23,884 bases of DNA. It comes from Euprymna scolopes. Its lineage: Eukaryota > Mollusca > Cephalopoda > Sepiida > Sepiolidae. The DNA is taken from positions 80,921,637-80,945,520 of the forward strand of contig CM044488.1 in NCBI GenBank assembly GCA_024364805.1, read 5' to 3'. Shown piece by piece: positions 10,150 to 20,626 of the stretch. The notes under the pieces were generated by a model. The model saw nothing but the letters and a program-made list of their open reading frames with translations. It was not told the DNA's origin and made no database searches. The position numbers and the translations under genes are program-made. How positions within the stretch are numbered: position 1 is the stretch's first letter; every line of letters begins with the position of its first letter.

Positions 10150-12504
10150 CACAAAAATGCTCACTATATTTGACATTTAGATGCACAAAAGTTCATAAAG
10201 CATCCAAAACATCAAAATCATTAGTGTTTCACAATTTTTTAAATGAGAATTGATAGTTTGAATTATTGGAGTTATTTTGACTACAATTCTAATTTAGGTT
10301 GCCATTTTCGAAATAGATGTTTTGAAAATAATAACCAAAATAAGAATATTTTGAAAATAACAACCAACATGAAAATAGTAATCCAAATAATATAAGATAG
10401 TGTTTTTGACTGTTCTTGTTTAAACAACATGCCAATACATATAATCTTATGAGCAAAATTTTGAATTTAAATGAAATAAAAACTATTTGTTATCAAAACA
10501 CACTGATGTTCTAAGATTTTATATACCTACCATTTTCGTGAAATTTTAACAATAGGTTTTAGACATCAATTAATTATCCAAATTTTAGTTTCTTTTGAGT
10601 ATTTTAAAGGGTTATTAGAGAGCATAATATGAGCATTTAAAAATTATAATATTTCAGATTTGCATTAATTTGATCCATAGTCAACAGACACTAAGTAGAA
10701 TTTCTTGAGTTTCAATTTATATTTATAGGACCCTGTAAGCTTAAGTCTTAAATTTTAGACATTTTCTAAAGTCAAAATTATATAATGGATTTTAATCAAA
10801 ATTTGAATAAGAATTCTAGGCATATTTATTTTAATCTTTGTAAGGGGACATAGAATGATGTGTCCTAATCTCAACAAAACATTCCAATTTCTGTTTTCAT
10901 ATTTGGACTTAAGTCTGAGGTCAATCACTTTTCATGCTTCATAAAAAATAATATTCTTGACATCAAGAAATAAATTTTTCTGCACCAATGAAATAAAGGC
11001 TTTATTGTGATAAACAAGTTATACCCCTTTGATAGAACTCTGAGGAGAAATCGTACAAACGTTTTTAAAGTTGAGTAGGAACTAGTTACAGAAGGTACCA
11101 TAGTGGTGATGGTTGATGTTTACTCAAATACTTCAGTCTTTCTACATAAACCATCTTCAGCAGAGAAATGCACTATGATAGATAGTGTAATAGTGCAATC
11201 AATAAAATTATCTGACAAGATTATATGCATCACTGTGTTTCTCATCTATACGTAAATTTTATAAATACACATTAAATTATTTTTGTTATTTACTTTTAAT
11301 CAAATATTTATTGAAATAAAAAATATCGAAACACTAAACCAAATTTTTTAAATCTTGATGAAAAAAATTGTAAACCTGAATATATTTGGAATTATTTTTG
11401 TCTAAGTCGTCCTCTTAGCAATATGACTCCACAAAATAAATACTGGTTAAAGACAGATAGTTTAGTAATATTAGTATGAATAGTTAATGGCATCCTAGTA
11501 TGTTATTGTTGTATTTAAAATTAATTTTACATCATGAATAATAAGTATATTCCAACATTACCAGGAATAATAACCATAATTTTTTGATTTATGAAAATTG
11601 GTATATTTTATTATTATTATCATAATTATATTAGACTTTTTAACACTTAAATTTTTATTTTTTAGTCAATAAATCCAAAAGAGACAGACTAGACACTAAC
11701 CATTACTTTCTGAAGAAAGTACTTTGAATATATTTTGATTTAATTGCTGAACAAATTTTAATTGCTTAACAAATTTATATTTAATTGCATGAACAACATT
11801 AAATGTGAATTTGTCATCCGAAAAGATATTATACATGATTCTATAAATGTTCAACATATGTAGAAGGATTAATAGTTTGCCTAAGAGAAAATTTACATAC
11901 ATTTTTGAAAAGCCCTGAATAAATTTTCTTAGCCAAAATATTAATCCCTCTTTCTGCTTGCTATTGAGCACTATTATATAAACAAAATAAGATTCACAAA
12001 ATTGTTTATTAAATCTTTATTAACAAAACTACACCTGGAATAATATATATCTTGAAAGGCAAGAAAAGACAAAAAGAAAATACAAAATCTTTAAAAAGAA
12101 GAAATTGTTTTAAACGTCTTTGATTTGAATCAAATAAAAAGAAAAATGGAAGGTTCTTTTAGCAGGGTGGGGAGTAGTAAAAAGTATAAAAAGATAAAGT
12201 TTATTGACTGAAGAGGAAGGGGCTGATGAAGTATATTGATGTATGGAAAGGTTGAAGGAGGAGATTAAAAAAAATGAGTGGAAGAAAGAAAAAATGTTTA
12301 TGAACAGAATGACCACAATGAAAGATGGAGAATATGCTTATTTGGAAGAAGGATAGTATTTGAGAAAAGGGAACTGTAAGAAGGGACAGAATTTTGTATT
12401 ATAAGAGGAAAGGTTAATTGGTGAAATTTAAGTTTTATAAATCTAGAAGAGTAAAGCCCTTGTAAAGAAAGCAAGGACCAATATTGAACACTATATATAC
12501 ATAC

Positions 12505-12550
<46 letters not shown>

Positions 12551-13182
12551 GGTATGTCTGTTTGTTATCTATGGATGCAACTGAAAACAAAGCCCCATCA
12601 ATTTTTCTTAAATAAACTTTTGTGAAGAATTCAACTGTAGCATTACTTTTATCTTAGGAGCTTTTACAATCACTGCGTCTATATAAACAGCAAAAGATGA
12701 CATTTTACTGAAAGATCAGAGAAAAAAAATTGTAATATGGAGTTCAGGGTTGGGAGATATACACAGGGATAGCCTTTCATCCTTGGGGTGCCAGTTAATA
12801 TTGAATATCCTTGTTTTTCAATCTAGTCAATCAAAGAATAAAAGTTTTAATTTTTGTTAAAATTATAATAAAATAGATTAAACTTGGCAGTGTTTTTAAA
12901 CTGAATAAACATAAAATGGCAGGTTTCATCTCACTAAATATGACCAGATTCATTCAGTTCTGTCTCTCAAGTTTTATACATGCAATAGCAACAACAAATA
13001 AATATGTCTTAAAAGATATTGATTATCTTGGGTGGTTTTTGGTTTTATTCAAGTCAATAAAACAATATAGTGTTTAATATTACTTAACAGTAATATACTT
13101 TTAATATAGTTACATGCAAACACTATTGGCATAGTGTATTTAGTTATTAGATATATTTGAAAAAGTGATCACCATTAGTGTT
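10150..13182. other. Intronic AT-rich DNA, simple repeats only
   Basis: No coding or mobile-element remnant was recognised. A two-copy 29-bp imperfect tandem repeat starting TTTGAAAATAA lies at 10321-10378. A purine-rich plus-strand block lies at about 12060-12480, and a compound microsatellite at 12492-12548 is listed separately. Minus-strand open frames at 11696-11971 and 12110-12510 look like chance or low-complexity frames. Confidence 0.5.
12492..12548. repeat. Compound (TACA)n / (TA)n microsatellite
   Basis: About five TACA units are followed by roughly 15 TA units. The run is likely to be length-variable. Confidence 0.95.
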
Positions 13183-13399
13183 AGTTGCGACTGCATATGA
13201 GGGTAGATGTCCGATTGGTTAGTTTTAATCATGTGACTTAGAAAAGATTTTAAGCTGAATTTTCATTTGACTAGATTTTAGCCAAAAAACATATAAGATT
13301 CTGATAGGTGAGTTTAGCCACAGTTTAGTTAAAAGCAACTCCTTGCCCAACAAATGGACATCTAGTAGTCTGTTCATTTTATTTTATGAGCAGTCAACT
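13183..13399. repeat. Imperfect fold-back (MITE-like) element, 217 bp
   Basis: The left end AGTTGCGACTGCATATGA matches the reverse complement of the right end (AGTTGACTGCTCATAAA). The next block, TAGATGTCC at 13204-13212, pairs perfectly with GGACATCTA at 13356-13364. A weaker third block around TTTTAA and TGTG continues inward. No transposase is present and no clear target-site duplication was found. The arms carry small indels, so it would be an old non-autonomous element. A chance palindrome cannot be fully excluded. Confidence 0.4.
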
Positions 13400-13923
13400 T
13401 GAGGAAAAAATCTTCAAGTAGATTGTCAGCTTTCAGTTCCTACAAGACAATATCCAGGGTCCCAGTCAGAATATAATAGGAAATTCCTTTGCATTTGTCA
13501 CACAAAATAAAACAAATAGATAATGTCAAAAGGTCATTTAAAGAAGGGGTGATGGGGGGGGGATATACAGAACATTTAAAAAGTATTCTTAAAAGAACAA
13601 ATTAAAGCTCAAAGAAAGAGAGAAATAATACAAGGGTAAATAGTCAAAAGTTTTGGAATATTTGAATATGAGCTGGGTAGTTATGCATCTCTCATGTGAC
13701 TCAAGTAATTTAAGCTGTAGAAAAGGACTTGTTCCCATTGTTGTGGTTGCACAGATGACTATACAACAGTCTATTTCAGAAACTTATGTAATGACACTTT
13801 AAAATGAACCATAACACAGTGGAAGCAGTCAAAAACATTTGCTGTATGAAATATAAATACACAGCTGCTGATAGTGCAGTAACCAAAATAATTCAAATGT
13901 TACCAGGCTTGCAAAAACTTTAA

Positions 13924-13939
13924 TGATCATGCATGATCA
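13924..13939. repeat. Perfect 16-bp palindrome
   Basis: TGATCATGCATGATCA is self-complementary. At this base composition a palindrome of this size is expected about once per window by chance, so no function is claimed. Confidence 0.5.
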
Positions 13940-14036
13940 GGTATGATTAAAACTGAATTCCAATGTTGTGCTCCAAACTACAAATGTAAATCTGGAGAGT
14001 GGCATTCAAAGAATATCAAGCAAATAATTCAAAATC

Positions 14037-14242
14037 ATGCAATTCTGTTCGTAATTTGTCACATTTATGACCCCAGCAAAAGCACTAGGAGCCAAAATAT
14101 TGGTGAATTTTTACTTCTCTTTGTAATTAAAGAAATCTGTATTTGTTCTGATATGAAATTTCCCTCATAAAAAAATTTTTTTTTTTGGCATGAGGATCCT
14201 AGTGCCTTTTTATGGTCACAAAGTCATTTGCAAAAATTGCAT
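14037..14242. repeat. Imperfect inverted repeat, about 50-bp arms (fold-back element)
   Basis: The left arm (14037-14093) and the reverse complement of the right arm (14194-14242) share ATGCAATT at the outer end. At the inner end they share TTRTGACC, then AAAA and GCACTAGGANCC, with indels between. The loop is about 100 bp and AT-rich. The plus-strand open frame at 13943-14170 spans the left arm and has no recognisable product. This is best read as a decayed fold-back or MITE-like repeat. Confidence 0.45.
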
Positions 14243-15554
14243 CAGTTCCCTCAGTATTTCCCAGGATCTATGATTTACCTTTTTCAAAATAAATATTTAT
14301 ACTTTTTTGTTTAAAATTTAAAAGAGACATTGAATATTGGACACATTTATTTTCTGGAATAGAATAATTTAATTGAGTCAAATTTAAAGTTTAAAGAAAT
14401 GCAAATGAAACAATGCTTTTTTTTGTCAAGCAACAAGTGGTGCTTCCATTTTCAGGTAATTTTAGTGGCTGTTCTAAAGTCAGTTTACAAATAAAAGGAA
14501 AAAAATTGTAGATTTTCAATTGAAATCAATCAAAATAAATTGAGAATGTGCTTGTGAGTTTTGTCTGTAAGTATTTTTGAATAATGATTCTAGGGAAGAT
14601 AGCAAACAAACCTTATTCTGAATATATTTGATGGTAACAATTTAATAAGAGTAAAAGAAAATAAGTAAAATATAAAGAAGTTTTCCAAGAATGGGAAAAT
14701 GTGTTACTCCTTTCTGGGATAGAAAGATAAGAAACTTCATAAAGAAGATAACATGGGTTAATCTTCAGAAAAGGGCTTCTGATATCATTTGAAATGTAAA
14801 AGGAGGGGGTGGGGATTAAAAACAAAACATTGAAAAAAAAAAAAAAAATGAGTGCAGAAGCACTATGCACCAGGCAACCTGGATTTGTGTTGCGTGTGTG
14901 TGTGCAATTATGCGCATATGTGTGTATACGTAATACTCAATGTGGATTCTTTTTTTTATGAAAGAAAAAAGGGAGATTACAGGAAATGGATTTAATGCAG
15001 TCTGCTTTGCAGCTTTTATACTTCTGGAGTGATGAAACTACCTTGCATTCTATCAATTGTTAATATCCTCATTCATTACTATTACTTGTACAGCATTTGC
15101 AAAGTCAATAGAAAGTTACATCAATAACGTTGGTAAAATGATCACCAACAGATAATGAAACAGCCATAGGAGAAAATAGGGGGGGGGGGCTGTTTCTGTT
15201 GGGAGGCCAGCCAGTCTGTGAAAAGAAAACCCAATGCTCTACTAGTTTGTTGATGTAAGAATCACAAAAAGAAAAAAACCCTCATATCTCTTTAGATGAA
15301 CTAAAGATAATATAGTAATAGAACAAAAAAGAAGAAAAGCAGTTCAAGATTGTGTGTTTTATTTAAAATCTCTCCACTTGTACTTGTGAAAGGTAATTCA
15401 AGGAGTAGACTAATAAAACATTAAACCTTATGAGATTGGGGAGGGATGGGGGGGCTAATGGAAGGAATAGGTATGGTTAATCACCACTCAAAATAACAAA
15501 AACCAACATTTATAAAAGGGAGACAATCACACACAAGCACACTCACATATACAT
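14243..15554. other. Intronic AT-rich DNA
   Basis: No gene was seen. Short GT-rich sequence lies at about 14889-14926, an 11-base G run at about 15179-15189, and CA-rich sequence at about 15525-15556 leads into the GC-richer island. Confidence 0.5.
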
Positions 15555-15880
15555 ACACGTAGGGCTAATCCTTGTATCAGATGCCTAACTGGCCTTGCAA
15601 GTGCTTCCTGCTGCACCGGCAACTGTTTTTATACCAATTTGAGGTTTGCCTTGCCAATCAATCTAAAAAACCTATGGCAGTACCAAACTCTTCTTTATCA
15701 GGATGAAGTATAATGCAGCTTGGTCCGAGGAATTAAACCCTCCCAAGCATTAAATCCGCTCTTAGTTCATGCCAGGGGGTTATTGTTAATCACTTGAATC
15801 CTGGTAGGTCTATTCATACTTAGTTTTGTACCTAACCAGAGTAATTTTCCCGATTTTCCGGCTTTGTAGCATATCTTGCT
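15555..15880 (-). repeat. Unclassified GC-richer, repeat-like island
   Basis: About 325 bp stand out from the surrounding AT-rich DNA by higher GC content and complexity. On the minus strand the island ends in a TG-rich tail and contains GGGTTTAATTCC, resembling a Pol III B box. About 30 bases upstream is TGGCATGAACTAAGAG, a poor A-box match. A SINE-like or other non-coding retroposon is possible, but I do not recognise the family. The open frame at 15832-16020 has no recognisable product. Confidence 0.3.
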
Positions 15881-16326
15881 GAAGTGGAAAACAAGCAAAT
15901 AACTGGGTTGGGATCAAAGTGTAGTATCTGCTCTATTCTCAGTTGAAGACAATATTCTTTTAAACTGAGGTAAATTTTATGTTTGTGCCAATCTAGAGTT
16001 AAAGAGAGTTGTATATCCACACATTAAATAAACCTTGTGTCACATCCAGCCCTCATGCAATGTGGTAAATTAACACACACAGTAATATGATGCAATAAAT
16101 AGTTCAATTGCAAACACATGCACACACAGTTTTCAATGATTGAATTGACATCTTTGAAAAGTGTAAAAACTTTAACTCTGATACAAAGAAAAGAGAAAAA
16201 ATATTTTTTTAACTTTGGAAAATCTAAAATATGATTGCATCTTTAAAGTCATGTAAAAAAAGCCAATCATGAGCTTGTAAGTTTTACATGACTCCTCTAA
16301 ATATGCAAAATGGAAGAGTTCTTTCT

Positions 16327-16367
<41 letters not shown>

Positions 16368-17520
16368 TTTTTTTTTGGGGGGGGGTCTTGTAATTAAATA
16401 ATCAGAGTCAAACTGGAAATAGGTTCAAATGCCATCCCATCGATTGAGCACCACTTGCAGAAAAATTATCTCTAACATCTCCCCAACAAAGAAAAAAAAT
16501 CCAAACATCAGGAATTGCACCTTGTGAGGATTAGCAAAAGATGATAAACATGCAAAGGAGGAGGAAGAGGAGGAGAGTGAGGGTGATGATGATTAGGATA
16601 ATGATGATAATTATGCTAGATAACATCGCGCAAGAGAGCAAAAAGGCGTTTTCAGAATTCTAGAATATCTTACTTACCTTTTAAATCAGCTCAGTTTTTC
16701 ATTAGCTTCTCATCGGCGTGTTTCTTTGTCGAAAGGTTTTCTACATCCAAAAAAAAAAATGGGGGGAAAAACACGCAGGATGCCGCCTAAACTTAAACTG
16801 CTCCTTTACAAAGCTCAGAAAATTATTCCTTTTCTTTTTTTTAATTTATTTTTATAGGCAGGAATTTGTAATGAAAACTTTTTCCACATTTCAAATCTTA
16901 CAATAATAAAAAAAAAAAGAAAATTCTTTTCATTGAAATATAAAAAATAAAATTATCACCTGAAAAGTGTCACCAAGAGCAAAAATATTCAAAATTTTTT
17001 CTCTATTATTTCTCTTTAAAATATTTTTAAAAATAAAGAAAAAGTGTAAATAATACAAATAAGTTTTGTATATGTATACATAGATCTTTCCTTATTTTTT
17101 TTTTAATTGTAATTAATTTAATTGTTCATTCTTTCTGATTGTAAGAAAATATCTCTTCAACAAAGTAATCTGCATAAAAACAAGAATTTTATTTATAAAA
17201 TCTCAAACTGTTATGAAAACAAAAGAACTTACAAGTAATTGGGTGATTCGCTCCATGTGAAAGCAACGAAAATTTACTACAAATCTTTGTTATTATTAAT
17301 AAATTTCAATGGCATCAAAGAAGTGGTCCATAAAATGAAACAAAATAATGTCACTACAGTTTGTGAAATACTTGACAAGAATAATTGTAAATTCTAGCAT
17401 ATTAAGTTTAGCCATTAATAAAGTGTTTAAAAAATCTAACAAAAATGTATCAAGAAAAAAAAAATTGGATAAAGGAAATAAATTAAAATCAAAAGCCATT
17501 TCTAATTGAAAATCATAAAA
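15881..17520. other. Intronic AT-rich DNA with microsatellites
   Basis: The stretch contains a (GT)n run followed by poly-T and poly-G (listed separately), a GAG/GAT triplet patch at about 16556-16605, and a strong-looking but isolated minus-strand donor (GGTAAGTAAG at about 16670-16680). A short inverted repeat around GCGTGTTT (16716-16723) and AAACACGC (16769-16776) spans a poly-A run. No exon was recognised. Confidence 0.5.
16331..16385. repeat. (GT)n microsatellite with T9 and G9 runs
   Basis: About 16 GT units (16331-16363) are followed by GCGC, nine T and nine G. It is simple sequence and probably polymorphic. Confidence 0.95.
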
Positions 17521-17925
17521 CTAAAAGAGGAAGGATAAGGAAGATGGAAAGAAAGAGTGGGATGATGAAGATGGAAGAATTAGTATGAAGATGGATTGGG
17601 AGGAGGTGAAGAGGATGAAGATGAACAAGAACAGAGGAGTGAACATGGATGAGGTTAGGTGAGAATGAAATGAATGAAAATGGACAGAGAGAAAACTGAA
17701 GATAGACAGTAGGGTGAGTAAAAGATAGAGGAAGAAGATAGAAGGGAGGAGTGGAAGAGGAAGAAGATAGAAGGGAGGAGTGGGAGAGGAAGAAGATAGA
17801 AGGGAGGAGTGGGAGAGTAAAGAAGATAAAAGGAGAAGGAAGAGATGATGGAAAAGCAAGAGAAAGAGATGGAAAAGGAATGGAGAGGAAGTGAAAGATG
17901 GAAAGAGATGGGAAAGAGATATCCA
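17521..17925. repeat. Purine (GA-rich) tract, about 400 bp
   Basis: The plus strand is almost entirely A and G. On the minus strand this gives three overlapping open frames of 111-139 codons made of Ser, Leu, Phe, Pro and His. These are low-complexity artefacts, not genes. Confidence 0.9.
17728..17814. repeat. 29-bp minisatellite, three tandem units
   Basis: The unit begins GAGGAAGAAGATAGAAGGGA and ends GGAGTGGRA. Copies lie at 17728-17756, 17757-17785 and 17786-17814 with one substitution among them. A fourth, degraded copy follows. Confidence 0.95.
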
Positions 17926-18437
17926 AAACCATTACACCATTTCCATATCAGGAATAGAAAACAATAAAGGAGGAAAAAGATAGCATTCAATTGAATCCAA
18001 AAGGAAAAACAAGTAATTCATTTTTATTTTTTCTTCAGACTCTTCTTCGTTCTCCTTTTATACAAAATATTCAGAAAGAAAAAAAGAAAAATTTTGATTT
18101 TCCAAAGAAAAGTGTCAAGAATAGTAAATAGGCCATTGTTTTTTTTAGTTGTACAAGGATATAATGTTTATGAAATAAACCGTACAAGATTTCAGATAAT
18201 CATGATAATATTTATGATGTGAATTATATGTGATGGATATATATATTAATAACAATAGATATTAGATGACTTGTGGAAATAACTGTGTGTTTATAGTGGC
18301 CATCTTACACAATATGCTTCCATTTCTGCTTATCGTTAACAAAAGTTGTGTCCCTTTCTAAATGAAGATTTATTTGCCTAACAGCATGATCCATGATGAA
18401 AAATACAGAAAACAAAAACATTGAAATCTTTTAAAAT

Positions 18438-18475
18438 AAAATATTTGTGTCATCATTTAATGACACAAATATTTT
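18438..18475. repeat. Perfect hairpin: 16-bp arms, 6-base loop
   Basis: AAAATATTTGTGTCAT (18438-18453) is followed by the loop CATTTA and the exact reverse complement ATGACACAAATATTTT (18460-18475). Arms this long with so short a spacer are very unlikely by chance in 24 kb even at this AT content. It may be a recent fold-back, a replication-slippage product or a structured RNA element. No function is shown. Confidence 0.9.
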
Positions 18476-18600
18476 GATCATTTTTGTTTATGTTATTTTT
18501 TATCTATCACATTTTTTTAATTGAATTCATTGAGCCTTGAAAAACATACACATTCTTATTAAAATCAAAATACTATAAATAAAATATGGCATATCATGGA

Positions 18601-18672
18601 AGTGGTATGGTGTAATGGGTAAGGGCATGAACTATGGGCTTGGCATGCAGAGTACAAGTTTTATTGTGGCTA
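18601..18672 (+). mobile_element. Decayed tRNA-derived SINE head
   Basis: TGGTGTAATGGGTAAGG resembles a Pol III A box with D-arm sequence. GGGCTTGGCATGCAGAG follows as an anticodon-arm-like block. AAGTTTTATTGTGGC sits where a B box (GGTTCGATTCC-like) is expected but is decayed. The order and spacing fit a tRNA-derived SINE 5' part. No body or tail was recognised, and with a lost B box it should be inactive. Confidence 0.45.
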
Positions 18673-19069
18673 CAATTTAGTATAGACTTTCAAGCATTCA
18701 AACACCTTTGAAATAAAACTAATCTTTCTCTGCTTATATTAACACTGTTTCGGTTTGTTTTGAATTTAAACAGTTGGCTCAGAAGAGTTTATGATTGTGC
18801 AACCCTTGCTTCACTGTACATTTATCGAGCAACTACTCTTACATTACCCATTGTTTCTTAAAACAGAAGGAAGCCTTGAATATATATAATTACTAATGGA
18901 AGAAGATTTCCAGCGTCGTACCTAAAAATCGAATGTTTGATTTATGAACTGTACAGTTATACAAATATGCAATATTAAGTTAAAGTGGATTTTCTCCATT
19001 GCTTGTTATGAAAACAAGAAAAGGGGAAGAATAATGAATTGAAACAAAAAAATATAAGAGAGAGAAAAT

Positions 19070-19109
19070 CTATCAAATTTGTATAAAAACTATCAAATTT
19101 GTATAAAAA
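19070..19109. repeat. Exact 20-bp tandem duplication
   Basis: CTATCAAATTTGTATAAAAA occurs twice in succession (19070-19089, 19090-19109) without a mismatch, indicating a recent event. Confidence 0.97.
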
Positions 19110-19258
19110 CTCATTTAAACTGTTTACAAACTCTTACCATAAATGTGTGTGTGTGTGTGTATCTGTGGATGATGATATATACCTCCTACATATTTGTGAG
19201 TTAACAATTATGCATAGCATAGCTCTTCAGAAAAAAATAGAGCACTCTAAGCAGCTGA

Positions 19259-19278
19259 TAATGCTTATATAAGCATTA
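19259..19278. repeat. Perfect 20-bp palindrome
   Basis: TAATGCTTATATAAGCATTA is self-complementary. My rough chance expectation is about one in ten for a window of this composition. No function is claimed. Confidence 0.6.
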
Positions 19279-19374
19279 AGATTTCCTTTTCTTTCTCAGC
19301 TTGTATTAATGACTGCCTGTTGACAAAATGGTCAGTTTTGATCTCAGCTGCAACCCCTTGTTTCTTTAGCCAGA

Positions 19375-19399
19375 CCGAAGAGCTATGATACAGCGAAAC
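19375..19399 (+). ncRNA. Possible decayed hammerhead-ribozyme core
   Basis: CCGAAGA is followed by GCT, the loop ATGATAC, AGC and GAAAC. This is the layout of a hammerhead core (CUGANGA, stem II, GAAA) except that the essential U of CUGA is C. Stem II would be three base pairs. Convincing stems I and III were not found. Such cores occur in Penelope-like elements and retrozymes, so a small relic is possible, as is coincidence. Confidence 0.18.
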
Positions 19400-20521
19400 A
19401 GTATGTTTACAGGTAATTATATATATAAGAAAAATATTATTTTAAAGATCTAAACCCCCAAGAAAATATAATCATGTCATACATACACAATGTATTTTTA
19501 GCAAAGGAAATATGACATTATCCAATGACACCATATCATTTAAGAAAAGAAAAACATTAGCTCTTTCTTAAATTGTTTTCTTGGTCAGTTTGAATATATA
19601 AAAACGTTCAGGAATTTATTAAGACACTTCTGAAGATTTGATTAACCATGTAAAATGTTAAAATATATCAGAGTTATTCCCGAGTGACCCTTTTTGGAGA
19701 ACTGTATTTTTTTTTTTATATTAAAAAATCAACCTTACGTCTAACTCTGAAAACATATTTAGTCTTTTATTATGCCAAGTTTTGTCTTCGTTTGATTCAG
19801 TTCCAAATACAAGTTGATTTTCATGTTTATAGATGTGTGCATAGAAGTGTAACTAATACAAACTTTTTAAAGTTTTCTATTTGAAACGTTAGAAAGATAT
19901 TTATAAGATAGACAAGTAGTAAATGCGTGCTAAAGTTTTCAGTTATTATTATTTAAGAGATTGAAAAAAAAAAACAGTTAAAAAACAGGATTTTTTTCAT
20001 CTATTTGTTTTTACACAAAACTAATCAAAGATTCATTTAATTTTATGCTCATAACCAAATATTTGAATTGATTTTGAGATAACAAATGTTGAATTTTTTT
20101 GTTGTTGGATGTTCTATTTTTTTGGAAACAGAAATTAAATGGAACAGAAGAATATGATGCAACACATTACTTTAAATTAAGTTTCTTTTGGTTATTTTAG
20201 CTTACTGTGGGAAGTGTATTCATTTAAAAGATAACAGATTTATCTTGAGTAGAAAAAAACAAACAAATGAAGTGAAATACAAAATAGAATTAACTTTTAA
20301 AAAAAAATAAGGTGAAGAAACAAAAACTTTTCTTCTTTGAAAGCAGAAAAAAAATAATAAATGAGGAAAATTTCCTTGAAACAAAACTCTGAGAAATGAG
20401 AGAAAAAGAATGGTAAGAGAGAAAAGTAGATGAAAGGGAGTGAAAATGCAATAAAATCAACAAAAATGGTGCTTTTTACTTAAAAAAGAAAAAAAAAAAA
20501 TGCAAGTTTTAAATTTATCTA

Positions 20522-20626
20522 AATTAGGTCTTTGATAATTTTATAATATTTGAGATATTTCTGTCAAAAAAAAAAAAATATATATATATATATATATATG
20601 CAGATTTTGTCTCCAAAGAAATTGTT
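20522..20626 (-). pseudogene. Decayed duplicate of the PBRM1 exon start and its 3' splice site
   Basis: This segment is a direct copy of 22241-22330. On the intronic side 33 bases are identical, from AACAATTTCT to GCATATAT on the minus strand. The copy then carries an expanded (TA)n and poly-T tract ending in TGACAG. The 39 bases after the acceptor agree at 34 positions with the real exon and would encode KYLKYYKIIKDLI (real: KYPKYYEIIKDPI). Next comes an in-frame TAG at 20521-20519, and similarity to the exon fades. Because intron and exon are copied together, this is a DNA-level local duplication about 1.7 kb apart, not a retrocopy. It cannot be a working alternative exon. Its acceptor AG and pyrimidine tract are intact, so it could still act as a decoy 3' splice site. 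Confidence 0.85.
20579..20599. repeat. (TA)n run within the pseudo-exon copy
   Basis: About ten TA units expand what is a short ATATAT in the parental sequence near 22298-22303. The run lies in the pyrimidine-tract side of the copied acceptor. Confidence 0.9.

Larger units (their letters stand above)
17926..20521. other. Intronic AT-rich DNA with small repeats
   Basis: No exon was recognised. The stretch contains the perfect-arm hairpin, a SINE-like head, a 20-bp tandem duplication, a (TG)n run at 19144-19160, a 20-bp palindrome and a possible ribozyme core, all listed separately. A purine-rich patch lies at about 20240-20480. Confidence 0.5.

Noticed and set aside
12222-12247. CTGATGA followed by GGAAA as a hammerhead ribozyme
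   Set aside because: The intervening bases do not form a stem II, so only the short motifs match.
13943-14170. A 75-codon plus-strand open frame
   Set aside because: It spans one arm of an inverted repeat and has no recognisable product.
16670-16680. Strong minus-strand splice donor (GGTAAGTAAG)
   Set aside because: No acceptor or coding exon is paired with it, and the protein match needs no extra exon here.
16716-16776. GCGTGTTT / AAACACGC inverted repeat as a transposon end pair
   Set aside because: The arms are only 8 bp over 61 bases around a poly-A run, which is compatible with chance.
17513-17990. Three overlapping minus-strand open frames of 111-139 codons
   Set aside because: They lie on the complement of a purine tract, are made of a few residue types, and repeat with the 29-bp unit. 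They are low-complexity artefacts.
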